A stretch of 64,000 nucleotides of DNA, taken from the NCBI GenBank assembly GCA_022376925.1, contig JAIOJX010000004.1:186001-250000 (forward strand), written 5' to 3'. The DNA is from Tragulus kanchil. Taxonomy: Eukaryota; Chordata; Mammalia; Artiodactyla; Tragulidae. Below are positions 59,820 to 64,000 of the stretch, piece by piece (positions within the stretch are counted from its first letter, which is position 1; every line of letters begins with the position of its first letter). Made by a program: the position numbers and the translations under genes. Below the pieces are notes generated by a model. The model was not told the origin of the DNA. It did not search any database and was given only the letters and a program-made list of their open reading frames with translations.

Positions 59820-59905
59820 AGTATGTGTGTGTGTGTGTGTGTGTATACATATAAGTATATGTATATATATGTGTGTGTGTATATATATGTGTGTGCGTGT
59901 GTGTC
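59820..59905 (+). repeat. (TG)n/(TA)n microsatellite
   Basis: Compound TG and TATG tract next to the L1 3' UTR, where such microsatellites commonly arise. Confidence 0.95.
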
Positions 59906-60243
59906 AGTCCCAACAGCTATAGACGTTTTATTCAACATCTATTCAAAGACTACTTATGCTATAATAATTGCTAACAGTCTGGGAACTATGTGTCACTCTC
60001 CCCTCTAAGTGCTAGGATGTGAGCTCATGTGGTAGCCGTAACGGTTCTAGGAGGGAGCTACTATGATTATTATTTTCTTTCTTTTTTGTATATCGTATCT
60101 GAGAAAGGACTTAGCAGAATTTGGCCAAGTTCACATTACTTGTTCAGGAGTCCAGTGCAAGCAGTTCAGGTCCAGGGCTCTTAATTATTTTGCAAGCCTG
60201 TTTCTTACATGATAGGTCCTGTGTTCTTTCTCCTCTCAACAGC
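59906..60243. other. Unassigned DNA
   Basis: A weak ancient-SINE-like stretch may be present near 60120-60240. No call made. Confidence 0.4.
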
Positions 60244-60654
60244 TGCTAGAGAAGCATTAGAGTGGTATTCTTCACATGATGAGGAGTGGATTGTGGGGAA
60301 AAGAGACAGAGAAAGGATGAGAAAGCATGTGAGTAGAATTACTCTGTAAAAGAAAAAAATTCTAAAAAAGAAAAGCACAGTTTTCCAGATCCAGTTCTTA
60401 TTTCTCTCATGTCTCAAAGAAAACAAACAAGATATTTTTTCGTCCTGTTGTACAGGTGAGGAAATCAAGCTCAGAGATGTTCAGCAGCTAGGCTTTGTCT
60501 CTCAGGTCAAGTTTCTCTTCCTTATGGTTTTGTTCCCTAGGCATGTTTATTAAAGAAGAAAGAAGAGCAAAACTAAAGCATTATCTAACCTGACCTCTAG
60601 TCCTAGATCTGTGGTATGGAAATAGGCTTTCACACATAAAGGAAAAAGGAAGGA

Positions 60655-61205
60655 AGCTTTTAAATTTTTTTCAAATTGAAATAAATTGACTTACTTACAA
60701 TGTGTGTTAGCTTCAGGCATACAGCAAAGTGATTCAGTTGTACATATATATGTATATATATATACACACACATATATATTCTTTTTTATATTCTTTTCCA
60801 TTGTAGGTTATTACAAGATATTGAGTAGAACTCCCTGTGTTCTATAGTTGGTCCTTTTTGGTTGTCTATTTTACATATAGTAGTGTGCATATTTTGATCC
60901 CAAACTCCTAATTTATCCACCCCCCATCCCTTTTTGGTGATCATAAGTTGGATTTCTATGTCTATGAGTCTATTTCTATTTTGTAAATAAGTTCATTTGA
61001 ATCATTTTTTTAGATTTCACATGTAAGCAATATCATGTAATATTTGTCTTTTTCTATCTGACTTACTTCACTTGGTATGATCATTTCTAGGTCCATTCTT
61101 ATTGCTGCAAATATAATTATTTCATTCTTTTTATGACTAATATTCCATTGGGCATATATTCATCACATCTTTATACATTCATCTGTTGATGGACGCTTAG
61201 CTTGC
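60655..61205 (-). mobile_element. LINE-1 3' end, antisense
   Basis: attgacttacttacaatgtg, gcatacagcaaagtgattca, a TATG tract, attacaagatattgagtaga, gttctatagttggtcctttt, then ORF2-end blocks gacttacttcacttggtatg and taatattccattgggcatat. Duplicated at 61750-62297. Confidence 0.92.
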
Positions 61206-61226
61206 TTGAACAAGCTTTTATTTATG

Positions 61227-61300
61227 GCTACCTAGTGGACAGAGGAGCTTGATGGGTTAGAGTCCATAGAGTCACAACGATCAGACACAACTGAGCAACT
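61227..61300 (+). mobile_element. Bov-tA 3' tail fragment
   Basis: ctagtggacagaggagcttg, gggttagagtccatagagtc, acaacgatcagacacaactg. Only the 3' part is present. Copies at 62319-62394 and 63431-63506. Confidence 0.85.
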
Positions 61301-62787
61301 AGAGCCGAGTTATATCATCTACTACCCTTTGATGGGTTGCTAGAGAGGCATTAGAGTGGTATTCTTCACATGATGAGGAGTGGATTGTGGGGAAAAGAGA
61401 CAGAGAAAGGATGAGAAAGCATGTGAGTAGAATTACTCTGTAAAAGAAAAAAATTCTAAAAAAGAAAAGCACAGTTTTCCAGATCCAGTTCTTATTTCTC
61501 TCATGTCTCAAAGAAAACAAACAAGATATTTTTTCGTCCTGTTGTACAGGTGAGGAAATCAAGCTCAGAGATGTTCAGCAGCTAGGCTTTGTCTCTCAGG
61601 TCAAGTTTCTCTTCCTTATGGTTTTGTTCCCTAGGCATGTTTATTAAAGAAGAAAGAAGAGCAAAACTAAAGCATTATCTAACCTGACCTCTAGTCCTAG
61701 ATCTGTGGTATGGAAATAGGCTTTCACACATAAAGGAAAAAGGAAGGAAGCTTTTAAATTTTTTTCAAATTGAAATAAATTGACTTACTTACAATGTGTG
61801 TTAGCTTCAGGCATACAGCAAAGTGATTCAGTTGTACATATATATGTATATATATATACACACATATATATTCTTTTTTATATTCTTTTCCATTGTAGGT
61901 TATTACAAGATATTGAGTAGAACTCCCTGTGTTCTATAGTTGGTCCTTTTTGGTTGTCTATTTTACATATAGTAGTGTGCATATTTTGATCCCAAACTCC
62001 TAATTTATCCACCCCCCATCCCTTTTTGGTGATCATAAGTTGGATTTCTATGTCTATGAGTCTATTTCTATTTTGTAAATAAGTTCATTTGAATCATTTT
62101 TTTAGATTTCACATGTAAGCAATATCATGTAATATTTGTCTTTTTCTATCTGACTTACTTCACTTGGTATGATCATTTCTAGGTCCATTCTTATTGCTGC
62201 AAATATAATTATTTCATTCTTTTTATGACTAATATTCCATTGGGCATATATTCATCACATCTTTATACATTCATCTGTTGATGGACGCTTAGCTTGCTTG
62301 AACAAGCTTTTATTTATGGCTACCTAGTGGACAGAGGAGCTTGATGGGTTAGAGTCCATAGAGTCACAACGATCAGACACAACTGAGCAACTGAGCATGT
62401 TTGCACACAACATATATTTGACCTTATAAAAGTTTATATCATCTACTACCCAAATACATTTCGTGAAGAAGTGAGGACACTTCAGCCTTCTCAATGCAAT
62501 GCTGGAAGCTCTGCTAGTATCACACTGAGGATGCTGGAGTGTCCTTATTTGGTTCCAAGTATACACACACACTGGAGGGGATAATGAAAATGCTTTTGAA
62601 GCATATACACAAAAAAGGAACATACATATAAGTAAGAGTTTTAAGAAAAGTATAAAACATGTAAAAGGCTTAACCCAAAAGTAGCCTTTCACTACTTTAG
62701 GAAGGTCTCTAAATATGACTACTGCTTCTATCTTAAAACATAAAAAAATAAAGAAGAGAGAGAGAATCATCTTGATTAAGTTACACC

Positions 62788-62820
<33 letters not shown>
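62788..62820 (+). repeat. (TTA)n microsatellite, 11 units
   Basis: Perfect trinucleotide repeat. The duplicate at 63900-63926 has 9 units. Confidence 0.95.
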
Positions 62821-63181
62821 GTCTCAGGCCTGTTCATCTTTTTGCATTGTATTTTTGCTATCTTAATATAAAGTTGTCTGTGTGGATGGCATTATATTAA
62901 AAACCCATACTCCTTTAAACAATCAGTTTACTAATGGGTTTTCCCTTCCATAGTACAAAGTTTATGCAACTGATTTTTTCTTTATTAAGATTCCATGATT
63001 CTTTTTGTCTATAGTGATATCAATATTTAAGGACCTTGTCTTGATTAAGTGTGCTTCTAATTTCTTATTTGATATAACAGCTTATAGGTAATAGATTTTT
63101 AAAATCTATTTTCTTATAGTACAGTTTTATTTTTCTCTGAGTAATTTTAATTTTAAATACTTTTTTCCCCTATTTGGAATC
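62821..63181. other. Unassigned AT-rich DNA
   Basis: No recognised family. It lies between the microsatellite and the last junction. Confidence 0.45.
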
Positions 63182-64000
63182 ATTTTGTAAATAAGTTCAT
63201 TTGAATCATTTTTTTAGATTTCACATGTAAGCAATATCATGTAATATTTGTCTTTTTCTATCTGACTTACTTCACTTGGTATGATCATTTCTAGGTCCAT
63301 TCTTATTGCTGCAAATATAATTATTTCATTCTTTTTATGACTAATATTCCATTGGGCATATATTCATCACATCTTTATACATTCATCTGTTGATGGACGC
63401 TTAGCTTGCTTGAACAAGCTTTTATTTATGGCTACCTAGTGGACAGAGGAGCTTGATGGGTTAGAGTCCATAGAGTCACAACGATCAGACACAACTGAGC
63501 AACTGAGCATGTTTGCACACAACATATATTTGACCTTATAAAAGTTTATATCATCTACTACCCAAATACATTTCGTGAAGAAGTGAGGACACTTCAGCCT
63601 TCTCAATGCAATGCTGGAAGCTCTGCTAGTATCACACTGAGGATGCTGGAGTGTCCTTATTTGGTTCCAAGTATACACACACACTGGAGGGGATAATGAA
63701 AATGCTTTTGAAGCATATACACAAAAAAGGAACATACATATAAGTAAGAGTTTTAAGAAAAGTATAAAACATGTAAAAGGCTTAACCCAAAAGTAGCCTT
63801 TCACTACTTTAGGAAGGTCTCTAAATATGACTACTGCTTCTATCTTAAAACATAAAAAAATAAAGAAGAGAGAGAGAATCATCTTGATTAAGTTACACCT
63901 TATTATTATTATTATTATTATTATTAGTCTCAGGCCTGTTCATCTTTTTGCATTGTATTTTTGCTATCTTAATATAAAGTTGTCTGTGTGGATGGCATTA

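Larger units (their letters stand above)
60244..62392 (+). repeat. Tandem duplication 21 (60244-61300 = 61338-62392, offset 1094/1092)
   Basis: Near-identical. Copy 1 ends gagcaactagagccgagtta and then tatatcatctactaccc, which in copy 2 occurs 50 bases further on (62440). Its tail is therefore a deleted version of the real continuation. Copy 2 starts tgctagagaggc versus tgctagagaagc. Confidence 0.97.
62070..64000 (+). repeat. Tandem duplication 22 (62070-63181 = 63182 to beyond the window, offset 1112 then 1106)
   Basis: Copy 2 is cut by the window end at the base matching 62894. It starts at attttgtaaataag after ggaatc. The first 323 bases (62070-62392) also lie in duplication 21, so they are present three times. 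The offset changes by six at the (TTA)n tract. Confidence 0.97.

Noticed and set aside
59820..59905. CRISPR-like or regulatory repeat
   Set aside because: It is a plain TG/TA microsatellite without spacers.
62324..63882. Pair of 148-codon minus-strand open stretches (62324-62770, 63436-63882)
   Set aside because: They are the same sequence doubled by duplication 22, include a Bov-tA tail at one end, and show no protein family.
1..64000. A satellite or centromeric higher-order repeat with a 1.1 kb period
   Set aside because: The units share a length but not a sequence. Each is repeated once or twice, then new sequence follows.
1..64000. A novel biological system behind the regular duplications
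   Set aside because: Ragged fillers, junction-clustered errors, homopolymer differences and restoration of normal BovB and integrase lengths on collapse all point to assembly. It is kept as a finding because read data could still overturn this.

Overview
This window is ruminant nuclear DNA from a non-coding, transposon-rich region. The evidence is BovB (RTE) LINE sequence, Bov-tA SINEs that share its 3' end, ruminant-style ERV LTRs, CHR-type tRNA-Glu SINEs, an artiodactyl-type LINE-1, and older MIR and L2 fossils. I found no cellular gene, exon, structural RNA gene, CRISPR array or bacterial feature. Every open stretch that encodes a recognisable protein is a decayed LINE-1 ORF2, BovB or retroviral pol fragment. 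The species cannot be fixed from sequence alone.

The dominant feature is not a gene. About two thirds of the window is laid out as 22 successive direct tandem duplications, each 1.07-1.23 kb and each of different sequence. In each, a stretch runs to a junction, jumps back about 1.1 kb, repeats itself at near identity, then continues into new sequence. Junctions fall at about 1139, 2930, 8188, 10270, 13202, 15151, 17716, 21580, 23740, 27137, 30438, 34400, 37036, 39830, 41792, 46012, 47919, 51431, 54597, 56673, 61338 and 63182. Several consecutive units overlap, giving three-copy stretches. Some junctions are seamless (3-5 shared bases). Others carry 4-76 bases of ragged filler that reads like uncorrected versions of flanking sequence. 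Collapsing the units removes about 24.5 kb, leaving about 39.5 kb. It also returns a BovB of about 3.2 kb and a retroviral integrase region of about 1.2 kb, both ordinary sizes. I read this as unmerged overlaps between adjacent assembly tiles, not biology. Serial replication template switching is the alternative, and long reads crossing the junctions would decide.

Layout: 1-4,545, MIR and a 3' BovB fragment interrupted by a solo LTR and a CHR-type SINE. 4,546-9,755, three antisense LTRs and a decayed class I ERV pol remnant. 9,756-11,848, Bov-tA, L1 3' end and a SINE with perfect target-site duplication. 11,849-16,520, sequence without a recognised family plus antisense L1. 16,520-20,470, another LTR and Bov-tA copies. 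20,470-25,150, no recognised family apart from an (AT)n tract. 25,146-28,808, a 5'-truncated LINE-1 with target-site duplication. 28,885-33,160, CHR and MIR SINEs in otherwise unassigned DNA. 33,290-39,160, near-full-length antisense BovB carrying two nested SINEs. 39,160-43,690, antisense L1, L2-like and sense L1 3' end. 43,690-50,250, Bov-tA pair and unassigned DNA. 50,250-57,800, CHR-type SINEs and MIRs. 57,800-64,000, antisense L1 3' ends, microsatellites and unassigned DNA.
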